A DNA stretch of 60,565 nucleotides, from positions 1 through 60,565 of the forward strand of contig JAEWAX010000150.1 of assembly GCA_023391425.1 (NCBI GenBank). Reading direction: 5' to 3'. Positions 16,353 to 28,800 of the stretch are shown one piece after another. The position numbers and the translations under genes were made by a program. How positions within the stretch are numbered: position 1 is the stretch's first letter; each line of letters starts with the position of its first letter. The stretch comes from Bacillota bacterium. GTDB lineage: Bacteria; Bacillota; Clostridia; Acetivibrionales; DSM-1351. The notes under the pieces are model-generated. The model worked only from the letters and a program-made list of their open reading frames with translations. It was not told where the DNA came from and did not search any database.

Positions 16353-19300
16353 TCATCTCCCGTGAATTTTTCTTCTAAGCATCTTTGCCTCTTTTTGTTT
16401 TTGCAGCCTATCGTCATTTTTATGGAACGCAGCCTCGTCACTATCACCAGCTATATATTTGGCAAGCGAACTTATAGTGGAATGTGTAAATAATTCTATG
16501 AGTGAAAGTTCTCTTTGGAATTGTTTATTCAAACGGCTATGCACTTTTGTCAAAAGCAAAGAATGTCCGCCTACCTCAAAAAAGTTATCATTTACACCTA
16601 CAGTATTAAGCCCTAATTCTTCCTTCCATATATCTGTAATAATGCTTTCTATATCATTACGTGGAGCCACATACTCTGCTTTTTTCTCCAATACTGGTTT
16701 TGGAAGTGCTTTTCTGTCCGCCTTTCCATTAGCTGAGAGGGGCATAGTATCCATAAATACAAAAATCCTGGGAACCATATAGTCTGGTAGAGTTTTACTC
16801 AGAAATCCTTGAAGTTCTGCAGACTCTATATTGGTTCCCTTTTCACAAACTATATATGAAACTAGGTGTAAATCTCCAGGCTGCTTTTCCCAAGCATTAA
16901 CAATACATTCCTTGATACCTGGGTGTAAAAGAATAGCATTTTCAATTTCACCTAACTCAATTCTTAGTCCTCGGATTTTCACTTGAAAATCCAATCTTCC
17001 CAAGTATTCAATATTTCCGTCTTCTCTCCACTTTACAAGATCACCTGTCCGATATAATTTCTTACCTTCGCTAAATGGATTTTCTATAAACTTCTCTGAT
17101 GTCAGATCCGGCCTATTTAAATACCCTTTTGCCAAGCCAACACCTGCTATGCACAATTCCCCGGGTACTCCGATGGGTTGTAACTGCATTTTTTTATCCA
17201 TAACGTATAGTTGGATATTATCTATTGGCTTTCCTATAGGTACACTGTTTACACAATCCTCTTCGATGCAATCAAAATATGAAACATCTATAGTTGCTTC
17301 GGTTGGGCCATATAAGTTTGCCAGCTTTGTACCATTAGTTTTTAAAAGGCTGTTAAAAAGTCCAACTTGAGTTGGTGTCAATGCTTCACCGCTAGCGAAA
17401 ACCTGTCTAAGACATGATATTCTTTCAGCTTCTCCTGTATCTTTTAAGTGTTCAAGAAAAGATGTAAGCATAGAAGGAACAAAATGCATTACAGTTACGT
17501 TATTTTTCTCAATAGCTCTTACAATCATGCCAGGGTCTTTTTCGGCTCCAGGTTCAAGGAAACAAACCTTTGCTCCCTGTATACTCCACCAGAACATCTC
17601 CCACACAGAAACATCGAATGTAAAGGTAGTTTTTTGCAGGATTGTATCATTTTCGTCTATTGAATACTTCTTCTGCATCCATTCTAGACGATTTATAAGC
17701 GAATGGTGTTCTATCATAGTACCTTTAGGTTTTCCAGTAGAACCTGAAGTGTAAATTACATATGCAATACTATCTGAATCTGCTTTGTATAGTAAATTAG
17801 AACAATCTCCTTTATACAAGCTTTCATCCTCAAGGTAAATCTTTTCGATTTGTTTCTCTGTTTCAATGGAATCAAATTTTTTATTTGTCAAAAGTAGTGT
17901 AGTACCGCTATCCTCTAAGATATAATTTATCCTGTCTATAGGATAGTGAGGGTCTATTGGCAGATATGCCCCCATCGCCTTTTCTATCGCCATTATGCCT
18001 ATTATCATTTCTAATGAACGCTCAAGCATAATTCCGACAATACTTCCCTGATCCACGCCCTTTTCACGTAGGAATCTTGCTAGTTGATTGGTCTTTTCGT
18101 TTAATTCCTTGTATGTTAGTTGTTTATCCTCAAATATTACCGCTACGCTATTGGCATTTTTTTGCGCCTGTTCTTCAAAAAGTTGATATATCACCTTATC
18201 CTTTGAATAATCAGCAGCTGTACTATTAAATTCATTAAGAATTTGACTCTTTTCTTGCTTGGTCATAATTGGTATATCTGATACATTAACCTCAGGGAAA
18301 TTTACTACATACTCAAGAATACTTAGCAAATGTTCACTAATTCTTTTTATAGTAGAAGGCTTAAAAAGGGCTGTACTGTATTCGAAGCCACCTTTTAGTC
18401 CATCATCCACTTCCGTAAGTTGAAGCCTTAAGTCGAATGGTGACATACCACTTTGAGCTTCTAATTGATGCATTTTGAGTCCTGGAAGTTCAAGCTCGAC
18501 CTTTTGTGTGTTTTGCAATATGAACATTACCTGAAAAAGTGGAGTCATACTAACATCCCTTTCAGGCTTTATTTCTTCAAGCATTTTATCGAAAGGTAAT
18601 TCTTGATATGTATAAGCATCAAGTGTCATCTTTTTTACTCTTTGGAGCACATCAATAAAGGTAGGATCGCCCTCAAAACTTGTACGTAGCACAAGAGTAT
18701 TCATAAAGAACCCTACAAGATCCTCAACGTCCTTCCTGTTCCTGTTCGCAACTACTGTTCCCATAAAAATGTCGGTCTGTCCCGAATATCGGTACAGAAG
18801 CGTTTGAAAGGCTGAAAGAATTATCATAAACAATGTTGTACCTTCATTTTTACATATTGCTTGTAGCTTTTGGCAAATATTTGGAGGAACAATTAATGTT
18901 TCATATCCTCCCTCATAGTCCTTGCTTTTTGCCCTAGGAAAGTCTGTAGGGAGCTGCAGCGTTGTCGGATTTGCAAGCTGTTTTCTCCAATAGTCCAGCA
19001 ATTCCTCTGGCATTTCCTCCTCAAACCTCTTTCTCTCCCAACAGGCATAATCAGCATACTGAATCTTGAGTTCAGGCAAAGATAAATTTTCCTCGTTAAT
19101 ATATGCCTCATAAAGTTTGAAAAACTCTCCAATAAATATTGCATTTGACCATGCATCAGCGATAATATGATGTATTGTCATTGAAAATACATACTCATTC
19201 TCTCCTAATACAAAAAGGCAGAATCTAAATAATGGCCCTTTCTCAAGATTAAAAATACGCCTAGCTTCTTCTTTTATGACTATCTTCAAATGATTTTCTA

Positions 19301-19796
19301 CATCTGCTTTTGCTACATGTCTTATATCAATCTCAGGAATATCTACGGAAAAAGCCGTATGAATCATCTGCACGGGTTTACCATCAATATTAGTAAACGT
19401 TGTCCTCAACGATTCATGCCTTGCTATAAGTTGATTAAGCGCTTTTACAAACTTATCCTTATGTAAAATTCCCTGCATATGTACTGCATTGCATATATTG
19501 AATACTGGATTGCCCTTTGTAAACTTGTCAAAAAACCACATGGATTGCTGCGAAAATGAAAGAGGCAATTCATGCTCACAGTCTCTAGGTATACTTGGTA
19601 TGGGCTCCTTATTTGCCTGCTGTTGCATATTTATCTGTTTTAATAAAGAAATAATTTCACTTTTTCTTTCAGAAATTCCAGCAAGCAATTCTGCCGTTAC
19701 AACTCCTTTCGGAGCTTGATACCTGAGCTTATCCCCTTCTAACCAAAGCTGAACATCTAATTCTCTAAGACGGGATAAAAAATTAATAGTAGACAT
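16353..19796 (-). CDS. NRPS: TubC docking-C-A(Ser)-PCP
   Basis: A single 1147-residue elongation module. The TubC docking domain at residues 3-55 includes QLWLEGDKLRYQAPKGVVT. The condensation motif is HHIIADAW (Ala in place of the common Gly). The adenylation domain has YTSGSTGKPKGT and YGPTEATIDV. The pocket residues read D-V-W-H-F-S-L-I-D-K by alignment to GrsA, one change from the known Ser code DVWHLSLIDK. The carrier Ser1079 is in GGHSLLLTK. No epimerase or methyltransferase is present, so L-Ser is expected. The C-terminal tail is basic (KQKEAKMLRRKIHGR), like the tail of the FAAL-containing synthase. Both precede a ketosynthase subunit with an acidic N-terminus, which suggests a second docking class. 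GGGGAGAGGGAG precedes the ATG. Confidence 0.92.
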   Translation of the reverse strand: MSTINFLSRLRELDVQLWLEGDKLRYQAPKGVVTAELLAGISERKSEIISLLKQINMQQQANKEPIPSIPRDCEHELPLSFSQQSMWFFDKFTKGNPVFNICNAVHMQGILHKDKFVKALNQLIARHESLRTTFTNIDGKPVQMIHTAFSVDIPEIDIRHVAKADVENHLKIVIKEEARRIFNLEKGPLFRFCLFVLGENEYVFSMTIHHIIADAWSNAIFIGEFFKLYEAYINEENLSLPELKIQYADYACWERKRFEEEMPEELLDYWRKQLANPTTLQLPTDFPRAKSKDYEGGYETLIVPPNICQKLQAICKNEGTTLFMIILSAFQTLLYRYSGQTDIFMGTVVANRNRKDVEDLVGFFMNTLVLRTSFEGDPTFIDVLQRVKKMTLDAYTYQELPFDKMLEEIKPERDVSMTPLFQVMFILQNTQKVELELPGLKMHQLEAQSGMSPFDLRLQLTEVDDGLKGGFEYSTALFKPSTIKRISEHLLSILEYVVNFPEVNVSDIPIMTKQEKSQILNEFNSTAADYSKDKVIYQLFEEQAQKNANSVAVIFEDKQLTYKELNEKTNQLARFLREKGVDQGSIVGIMLERSLEMIIGIMAIEKAMGAYLPIDPHYPIDRINYILEDSGTTLLLTNKKFDSIETEKQIEKIYLEDESLYKGDCSNLLYKADSDSIAYVIYTSGSTGKPKGTMIEHHSLINRLEWMQKKYSIDENDTILQKTTFTFDVSVWEMFWWSIQGAKVCFLEPGAEKDPGMIVRAIEKNNVTVMHFVPSMLTSFLEHLKDTGEAERISCLRQVFASGEALTPTQVGLFNSLLKTNGTKLANLYGPTEATIDVSYFDCIEEDCVNSVPIGKPIDNIQLYVMDKKMQLQPIGVPGELCIAGVGLAKGYLNRPDLTSEKFIENPFSEGKKLYRTGDLVKWREDGNIEYLGRLDFQVKIRGLRIELGEIENAILLHPGIKECIVNAWEKQPGDLHLVSYIVCEKGTNIESAELQGFLSKTLPDYMVPRIFVFMDTMPLSANGKADRKALPKPVLEKKAEYVAPRNDIESIITDIWKEELGLNTVGVNDNFFEVGGHSLLLTKVHSRLNKQFQRELSLIELFTHSTISSLAKYIAGDSDEAAFHKNDDRLQKQKEAKMLRRKIHGR

Positions 19797-19829
19797 ACTC
19801 CCTCTCCCCTAACATTAGTAATTCATACG

Positions 19830-22800
19830 CTAAATTGTTCCCCCATCGAGTTCTTCACTCGCAGCTGACTCTTTGTAACTTCCACCAGCCCATTTGTAGG
19901 TTTCAATCAATTTTGCAATTTCTGCCGCTGTTGTCGATTCAAAAAGAGTTCTCATTGGTATCTGAACATCGAACTTTTTACTGAGGTCATTAGCTACAGC
20001 CGCTGCAATCAATGAATGTCCTCCCAATTCAAAGAAGTCATCATTTACACCAATCCTGTCAAAACCTAATACTTCTTGGTATTTTTCTATAATTGCTGTT
20101 TCCACTTCATTCCTTGGAGCTACATACTTTGTATCCAATTCCGGGCGTGGTCTCATTTTTAGTTTCTCATTATTTGTTGCTCCAGATAGTCCTGTTAGAC
20201 TCTTCAAACCTACTTCAGATACTTTAAGATTAGTACTTATAGAAGTGAACTCTTTGCTTAACTTTTCTAACTGCTCACGCAATGCGAACATCTCTTCAAG
20301 TTGCTTTTTACGTTTTTCAGTATCCTGCTCCCCATCATTTTGATTAAAGTTAACAGTTAAAGTGATAGTTCCTTCCTTCAGTTCTGAATCAATAATATCC
20401 TTTGTTATCTCATCTTTCTTAGCTATATACATATCTGGTTTTGATGCATCACGTTTTCCTGGCTCTATCCAATAACGTTGTCTTTCAAATGGATATGTAG
20501 GTAATAAAATACGGTGGCGTTTCTCATTGGAGTAGTACTTGTTCCAATCGAGTTTTGCACCCACAAGATATAGCTCTCCAGCACAAATAAGCAGTTCTTC
20601 AAAAGCAGAAACTTCTTCATTTGCTGGCATACAGCTTAATACTGCTTGATCTACATCCTGTTGTCTAAATGTATTTGCGTCCATTGTTAGCTTATTTCCA
20701 GGACCAACTTCAATGTTAATCTGGTACGCATCCTTCATTACTTCCTGTAAACCCTCTGTAAAATGCAAAGCAGTTCTTTGCTTCAGCCAATATTGAGGGC
20801 TTCCTGCTTCAGAATCTAAAATCCAATTGCCAGTAACTGAAGCTATAAAAGGAATGGTCGCCTTATTAAAGCTTAGTTTTGAAACAGTATCAGGTAGGTT
20901 CTCATCTTTTGAAACTGCTAATTTTAAAGCGTCTTCTAAACTTAGAACTCCTGAAATGCAGGCTGCTACATATTCTCCTGTCTCTTCTCCCAACATACTC
21001 TGAGGTTTTATGCCCCAACTCATCCAGAGCTTTGCCAAAGAATATTCTATTGAGAATAAAACACCCTTTCCAATACTTCTGTTATATAGCTGCTCTTTCG
21101 CTTCATCTTTATTTTCCCCAACAGGGTAAAGCACCTTACGAATATCAGTACCAATAATAGTTTGTATAACCTTTGCACACTTGTCTAAAGTATCGCGGAA
21201 CTCCTTTTCTGAATTATATAGTTCCAAGCCCATATTGACATATTCACCATTGCCAGGAAACATGAAAACAATCGGTTGCTCCTTTGGCTTCTGGAAACGT
21301 GTTAAAACTGATTTTGGAGACATACTTTCTAATTTCTCAATTAAATCTTTTGTATCTCTGCAAACTATAATTCTCTTATGATTAAAGTTCCTTCTTCCCA
21401 TTTGAAGTGTAAAAGCAATATCAGCAAGGTTGGTATCAGGATTCTTCTTTGCAAATTCAATAAGGTTACCTGTTATTTTTTCTAAAGCAGTACCTGTCTT
21501 AGCTGATAGTGTAACCAATTGGAAAGGCCGTTTTGATGCTTCTGATGGCTCTTGTTCAGGAGCTTCTTCCAGTATAATGTGAGTATTTGTACCTCCAATT
21601 CCAAAAGAACTAACACCTGCCCTTAAAGGGAACCCTTCTGTTTCCCATTTTGACAGCTTAGTGTTTACATAGAATGGGCTGTTCATAAAATCGATTTTAG
21701 GATTTGGTTGTTCAAAGTTGAGGCTAGGTGGTAAAACCTTGTGTTCCATAGCCAAAATGGTCTTTACTACGCTTGCCACACCACCTGCATTTACAAGATG
21801 TCCGATATTTGTTTTTACAGACCCGATAGCACAGAACTGCTTTTTCTTTGTATATGCATGGAATGCCTTTGACAAAGCGGCTACCTCAATAGGGTCTCCA
21901 AGGTCGGTTCCAGTTCCATGAGTTTCAATATATGTAATAGTCTCAGGGTTTACTCCTGAAACTGCAATAGCCTCTGCAATACACTCAGCTTGTCCATCTA
22001 CATTTGGTGCAGTATAGCTGTTTTTATTAGATCCATCGTTATTAATTCCTGTTCCTCTGATGACAGCATGGATATGGTCACCATCTGCTATAGCATCCTC
22101 TAATCTCTTTAGAGCAAGAATTCCAAGCCCGCTTCCGCTGACAGTTCCACTTGCTTTTGAATCAAAAGCATGGCAGTGACCATCAGAGGAACCTATCCCA
22201 CCTTCCTGATAGAAGAAGGCATCACCTCTAGATACTTGAAAACTAACTCCTCCGGCAAGCGCTATATCGCATCCGTAGTTTAGTAGATTTTGGCATGCAT
22301 AATGAACAGCAACAAGCGAAGATGAGCACAGAGTATTTACATTAACACTTGGACCCATTAAATTCATTTTGTAGGATACCTTGGTTGATAAAAAGTCTTG
22401 ACCATTTGCTAACATGATTTTAAAGCTTCCAACTGTATCAACAAAATCAGGGTTTGAATACAGGTTGTGCAGCATATATCCACTTAAATTAGCACTTCCA
22501 AACACCGCAACTCTTCCGTCATAAAGTTCCGAATTATATCCAGCACTTTCAAGCACTTCATATGCAGCCTCCAGAAACAAACGATGCTGAGGATCCATAA
22601 TTTCAGCCTCTCGCGCTGAGTAGTCGAAAAACGATGCATCAAAGTCTTCCATTCCATCAAGAATAGCATCTGCCGCAACAAATCTCGGATTGTCTATTAA
22701 GTTTTCACTTATCCCCATTTTTATTAATTCTTCTCTTCCGAAGAACTTCACTGATTCAATACCGTTTTTAAGGTTCTCCCAAAAGCTATCCATATCTTTT

Positions 22801-22889
22801 GCCCCTGGAAAACGTCCTGACATTCCTACTATTGCAACTGCACCAAGTGAGTTACTCTCATCAAAATTGCTTTCATCAAAATTACTCAT
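19830..22889 (-). CDS. Polyketide synthase: KS-AT(degenerate)-ACP
   Basis: A 1019-residue module. The ketosynthase is intact: Cys188 in TLCSSSL, ETHGTGTDLGDP and KTNIGH. Then comes a recognisable acyltransferase (from about residue 515, FVFMFPGNGEYVNMG) that has lost its catalytic residues. The GHSxG motif reads GEETG, with Glu636 at the Ser position, and FPGQGSQ has become FPGNGEY. It must depend on the trans-acting AT. A charged, probably coiled-coil stretch at about 850-905 precedes the carrier (Ser959 in GGHSLIAAA). There is no ketoreductase, so the beta-keto group should stay. The N-terminus repeats NFDES twice and is acidic. The C-terminus ends EELDGGTI, probably binding the TubC domain of the next NRPS. 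The ATG overlaps the upstream stop by eight bases. Confidence 0.9.
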   Translation of the reverse strand: MSNFDESNFDESNSLGAVAIVGMSGRFPGAKDMDSFWENLKNGIESVKFFGREELIKMGISENLIDNPRFVAADAILDGMEDFDASFFDYSAREAEIMDPQHRLFLEAAYEVLESAGYNSELYDGRVAVFGSANLSGYMLHNLYSNPDFVDTVGSFKIMLANGQDFLSTKVSYKMNLMGPSVNVNTLCSSSLVAVHYACQNLLNYGCDIALAGGVSFQVSRGDAFFYQEGGIGSSDGHCHAFDSKASGTVSGSGLGILALKRLEDAIADGDHIHAVIRGTGINNDGSNKNSYTAPNVDGQAECIAEAIAVSGVNPETITYIETHGTGTDLGDPIEVAALSKAFHAYTKKKQFCAIGSVKTNIGHLVNAGGVASVVKTILAMEHKVLPPSLNFEQPNPKIDFMNSPFYVNTKLSKWETEGFPLRAGVSSFGIGGTNTHIILEEAPEQEPSEASKRPFQLVTLSAKTGTALEKITGNLIEFAKKNPDTNLADIAFTLQMGRRNFNHKRIIVCRDTKDLIEKLESMSPKSVLTRFQKPKEQPIVFMFPGNGEYVNMGLELYNSEKEFRDTLDKCAKVIQTIIGTDIRKVLYPVGENKDEAKEQLYNRSIGKGVLFSIEYSLAKLWMSWGIKPQSMLGEETGEYVAACISGVLSLEDALKLAVSKDENLPDTVSKLSFNKATIPFIASVTGNWILDSEAGSPQYWLKQRTALHFTEGLQEVMKDAYQINIEVGPGNKLTMDANTFRQQDVDQAVLSCMPANEEVSAFEELLICAGELYLVGAKLDWNKYYSNEKRHRILLPTYPFERQRYWIEPGKRDASKPDMYIAKKDEITKDIIDSELKEGTITLTVNFNQNDGEQDTEKRKKQLEEMFALREQLEKLSKEFTSISTNLKVSEVGLKSLTGLSGATNNEKLKMRPRPELDTKYVAPRNEVETAIIEKYQEVLGFDRIGVNDDFFELGGHSLIAAAVANDLSKKFDVQIPMRTLFESTTAAEIAKLIETYKWAGGSYKESAASEELDGGTI

Positions 22890-25800
22890 CCGATATCACT
22901 CCTTTTCCTCTCAACATCTGTTGTCTTCTTTTTTTCAAAAGCTCCATTTGCTTATTTGCTCTGCTATTTACTTCATTAAATGAAGGTTGTTCCTCTTCAT
23001 TACTTTCACTATTTAGTTGTTTAGCCAGCAATGCTATCGTATTGTATTTGTACAAGTCAACAACCGCTATATCGGTAGTGAAAGCTTCTTTTAGTCTCGT
23101 ATGGAACTGTATCAGTAATAATGAATCGCCACCAAGTGCAAAGAATTCATCTTGAATACCAACTTTGTCTATACAAAGTACATCTTGCCATAGTTGTGCT
23201 AATTTCCTCTCTGTTTCATTTTTAGGCGGCACATATTCACTTTCCACTTCAGGTCTTGGATGTCTCTCCTTTGAAACCGCCGCCTCGTCGAGAGCATCTA
23301 TAACGTTAGGCTGCTCGAGATAGTTTGCTTGATTTAACGCAATTTTTATATCCTTCGTAGAAACAATTATCTGAGATTTGAAACAGCCATTAAGAATAAT
23401 GTTTAATGCTTGTAATCCCTCTGATACATTTATTCCCTCATGTAAAATTCCTTTTCTTGTACTATTTATCTCCTCAATAAGCTTAATTGCAAACGTAACT
23501 TCAGCATTATGTGAGCCAGACGACGATCTGCCCTTGATATTTTCCGCAGCTGTTTCACTAATTAACTTCATTGAGAAATTCTTGATTTCTATGAGCAATG
23601 CTCCATTTTCTCCAATTATGTCAATATCACTGGTTATTATTTCTTTAGCTGATTCATAATCGTCTTTAAATCGAATATGTCCATATATCTTTTCAGGTAA
23701 GACACTATGTATTTCTAGCTTCTCATATGAAAATGGCAAATAATTACCTTTTGCAGCCAATCTCACCGCACCAGTGGCTACATCCAATAATGATGGATGT
23801 AATTTATAACTTTGAAGATCATTAATAAAGTTTTGATTCAATTCAACTTCTACTAAGCCCTCATTATCACCGAGAGAGAATCTCTTGAGTGACCTCCACC
23901 TACTGCCGAAGCTTATAAATTCTTCTGAGAGCTTATGTTGTCCATCAATTGAAAATACTGTTTTAACTCCACACTTTTCCTTTAAGTCCTCGAGTTCGAT
24001 ATGCATACCGTTACTTTGTACGGAAGGTGATATTTTCCCTCGTATATGTTCTAGCCATTTTGCCTTATCTATTTCTTCCAGACTGTCTTTACTTATTATC
24101 TGGAATTTGTAAGTATCCCCACTTTTAATTAAAATAGTATAAACCTTTCTCTTTTCTCCTGGCTTAACTGCCAAAGGATTAAGGAATAATACATCAGATA
24201 TTTGAGCCCTACTGTTTCCTGTAATATCTTCAAATGCTGCTCTGGCCATTTCTAAATATGTTGTTCCTGCAATAGTTGGGGTTCCAAGTACAAGATGTTC
24301 TGATAATACCCAATCATTTTCAGGACTTAATTCTCCTGAGTAAATGATTCTATCTTCATTATCCAGTAAACACTTACCTAAAAGTGGGTGTACATATGGC
24401 ATTTCTACAGCTGTATCTTGAGCCGTGCCAGATGCCATTCCTATTCCTGGCCATCTATCCCAATCAATAGAAATAAACCTTGTACCTTTACGACTGTCAT
24501 GTGCTTGTGCAAAAGCATCTAGAAATGCATTTGCAGCACTGTAATCTATCTGTCCAAAACCACCTGTAATAGCATTTAATGAGGAGTAGAGTATCATAAA
24601 ATCAATTCCACAGTCCTTAAATGTTTCATACAGTGCTGTTGTCCCCTTTACTTTAGGCGCCAAAACCTTTTGAGCCTGCTCCTTGTTTTTAAGCTGTATC
24701 ATACCGCCGCCAGGGCTACCTGCTGCATGTATAATTCCATTTATCTTTCCAAACCTATTAAGAATTATTTCACGAACGTTTTTAAGTTGGGTAGGTTCAG
24801 TTACATCTGCCTGACATATGAATATTTCAGCTCCAGATGAAGTGATTTTCTTTAACCGCAGTATTTTCTGTGATATGCGATCTCGTTTATTATGGGTCTC
24901 CAGCCAGTCTTCCCATTGTTCAAGTTTAGGGAACTCAGAGCGCGCAATCAAAACTAGCTTTGCCCGTAATATTTCACTCGAAATATATTGCGCTGTTTCT
25001 AGTGCAATACCTCCCAAGCCCCCGGTAATTACATAAACTCCGTCATTTTTAAGCTTTATGCTGCTGTCATTTTTAATATTTGGTTTTATACTATCAAACT
25101 CTTGCTTCCACCTCTCCATACCTCGGTACGCAATCATTCCCTCACATGGCATGAAGTAAATCTCATCTATAAGTAGCTCAATTAATTCCTGCATACTGCC
25201 TTTATTAGGCAATACACAATCAATACTGCAGCATTTAATATTCTGATACTCTACAGGTATAACCCTGCATGCTCCAAGATGAAGTGCCTTCTCAGGATTA
25301 ATCTCTTGCTCACACAATAACCTTTGAGAATTGTTTGTTAATACTTTTATCTGTATCGACTTGCTAACACCCTTTTTACCAATAGCTTGTGCAGTATACA
25401 TCATGCTGAAGAACAATCTTTCTCCCAAATACAAGCTGTTATTTGTTGTACCTACCTCAGTTTGATCTATACCAAGTAAATTAAGAATTCTTGAAGGTAT
25501 TTTTTCTAGCCTCGAGAGTTCACTAAATAGCTGCTCATAATGTGTTGAATCCTCAGGGTCAAAAATATACTTTTTATCACTTAACAGCTTAAATTCTTTT
25601 CCTGATACAGCTACAACAATATCTGCATCATATTCCTTTAATTTGGCCTCGAACTGATCAGAAAACTCATTACTATCTTTTATTAATAGCAATACTTCTT
25701 TTCTGTAGTCATCATTATCACTGTCATAGCTACCACCATCAACTGACTGCTTCCATATAGGAGTGTAAAACCACTCCGAAATGTCAGCTTTCTTGTTCAT

Positions 25801-28800
25801 TGTTAACACAGGTTTCTCAAATCCTGTTAGAACAGCTTTTTTAGCCCAGAATGACTGTCCTTCAAATGGATATGTTGGAAGTGATATTCTTTTCCTCTTC
25901 TGTCCCTGATACAGTTTCTCCCACTCTATACGTACGCCACCAAGCCATAATTTTCCTAGCTGTTCTAAAGGATAACTCTCTGGATTTTCAAGTGTCTGCT
26001 GACTGGAATGGTTTTGCTCTTCTGTGCTATCAAGAACTCTCTGTGGATATTGCTCAATATTTTTTAGCAAATCTAAAGCTTCTTCAATGGATGCACTTAC
26101 AAAGCATCTCTTAAATTCAAATTCTTTACGCCCCATCTGCAGTGTATATGCTACATCTGCTAGATTAACACTACTGTTGTGTTCCAAAAAGTCTATAAAA
26201 TTAGTAGTTACAGAGTTAAGGGCTTTTTTACTTTTAGCTGATAATACAAAGAGTAATGGTTTTCCGTCATTTGATTCACTATTAAATACCGGACCCTCTT
26301 CAAGTATTGCATGAGCGTTTGTCCCTCCGATTCCAAATGCACTTACTGCAGCTCTCAAAGGCTTTGATTCATTGCTCCAAGTTCTAAGGGATTGGTTTAC
26401 AAAAAATGGGCTTTCCTTAATGTTTAATTTAGGATTTGGACTTGTAAAGTTTATACTTGGTGGTATCATCTTATTTCGCAGCGATAATACAGTTTTTATA
26501 AATCCTGTTATTCCTGCAGCTGCATCAAGGTGTCCAACATTTGTTTTTACAGAACCTATGGCACAAAATTCTTTGTTCTCTGTAGTTTTTCTAAATACTT
26601 GTGTTAATGCTTCCAATTCTATTGGATCCCCAAGAGGAGTTCCTGTTCCATGTGCTTCTATATATGTAATGGATTCAGGTTCTATTCCTGCATTAGCCTG
26701 TGCCTTAGCGATAGCTTTTGCTTGTCCTTCAACTCGTGGTGCAGTATACCCGATCTTCATTGCACCATCATTATTAATTGCAGTTCCAAGAATAACAGCA
26801 CTAATATCATCTCCATCAGCTACTGCATCCTCAAAACGTTTCAATACTACAACACCTGCACCATTGCCCCCTACAGTACCTTTTGCATGTTCATCAAATG
26901 CTCTACAATTGCCATCAGGAGATAAAATCATACCTTCTTGATACAAGTATCCAGCTTTTTGAGGTAATCTGATGCTAACGCCTCCTGCTAATGCCATATC
27001 ACATTCACCATTTACTAAGCTTTGGCAAGCCAAATGAACAGCAACCAGTGATGAAGAACATGCAGTCTGAACCGAAATACTAGGGCCTTCAAGGTTCAAT
27101 TTATAAGCAATACGCGTAGCTAAAAAGTCCTTATCATTACTGGTCATGATCTGATAATCACTTGCCAAACCCTGCGAAGCATACCCATCCTTTAACCTTT
27201 GTGCATAGGTATTCATGCCTACACTTGCATACACCCCTACTAAACCCTTATATTTTTCTGCAGTATAGCCAGCATCTTCAAGTGCCTTCCATGACTCCTC
27301 AAGGAATACCCTTTGTTGTGGATCCAGCACTTCTGCCTCCCTAGGATTATACCCAAAGAATTGCGCATCGAACTTATCTATATCCTCAAGCGCTCCCCAA
27401 GCTTTTACATAGCCAGGTTTCTTAACCATCTCAGGTGTAATTCCTTCATCAATAACCTGTTCGTCGGTAAAATGCGATATTGAATTTACACCATTACAAA
27501 GATTATTCCAGAATTCAGCAGTATTCTTTGCACCTGGAAATCTTCCGCTAAGACCTATAACAGCAATTTTTGTATCTGTACTCTTCAATCTATCATCTTG
27601 TTTTTTATATGCTTCCTCAGCTTCAGCTACTGTTTCATTGCTACCTAAGAGAAATCCTGATAAGCTAGCTATCGTTGGATATTTGAAAAGGTCCATTATT
27701 GATACTTCTCTATTTAATACACTTCCTATTTTGCTTCTCACCTGTGCCAGTAGCAGAGAATGCCCTCCTAAATCAAAGAAGCTACTATTTACATCTATTT
27801 TGTCTAATTTTAGTACTTCTCTCCATATTGCCTCTAGCTGATTCTCAATTTTACTTGAAGGAGCTTCATAATTTGTTTCATATGTTTTATTAACTCTTTC
27901 AGGAACAGGTAAGGCCTTCCTGTCAATTTTTCCATTAGGTGTCATTGGATAAGAATCCATAACCATAAATGCAGTTGGTACCATATAATCTGGCAACTTT
28001 TCTTTTAAGCTTTTACGTATGTACTCTATATCAGTATCTGTACACATTGTCTCTGATGAAGGTATAATATATGCTACCAAAGCTTGTTCGCCTGGAATAA
28101 GCTCTTTTGCAACAACAACACATTCCTTTACTGCCTGTTCTAGATTTATTAGTGCTTCTATTTCCCCAAGTTCTATTCTAAATCCACGGATTTTAACTTG
28201 ATTATCTTTACGCCCGACATACTCAAGCTTTCCATTTGATGTAAACTTAACAATATCTCCTGTATTATATAAAAATGCATTAGGCTTGTTACTGAATATA
28301 TCAGGTATAAACTTCTCCTTCGTAAGTTCAGGCAAATTCATATACCCACGAGCAAGTCCATCGCCACCTATAAGCAACTCACCAGGAACTCCTATTGGAA
28401 CAGGGTTCATGGCTTTGTCTACAACGTACACCTGCGTATTTGCAATAGGCTTTCCAATAGATATCATTTTTTCATTGGCCTCAACACTATCTAATGTCGA
28501 CCAAATGGTAGTTTCTGTAGGTCCATATACGTTTAAGAGCGTATGGCATCTGTCTATGAGTTGGTTTGCTAAATCCTTTGGAAGTGCTTCTCCGCCACAT
28601 AGTACTTTCAAGCTGCTACAACCTGTCCAACCTGACTCTATCAGAAGTCTCCATGTAGCAGGTGTGGCTTGCATCATGGTAATATTCTGTTCGTTCAGTA
28701 TTCTGATGAGGCTGCTACCATCCATTACATCATCCCTTTGTGCAATTACTAACTTTGCACCGCGAATCAGAGGCATATATAGTTCTAATCCCGCTATATC

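Noticed and set aside
26372..26941. 189-codon open frame on the plus strand
   Set aside because: It lies fully inside the ketosynthase coding region on the other strand, and its translation has no recognisable domain; it is a shadow of the real gene.
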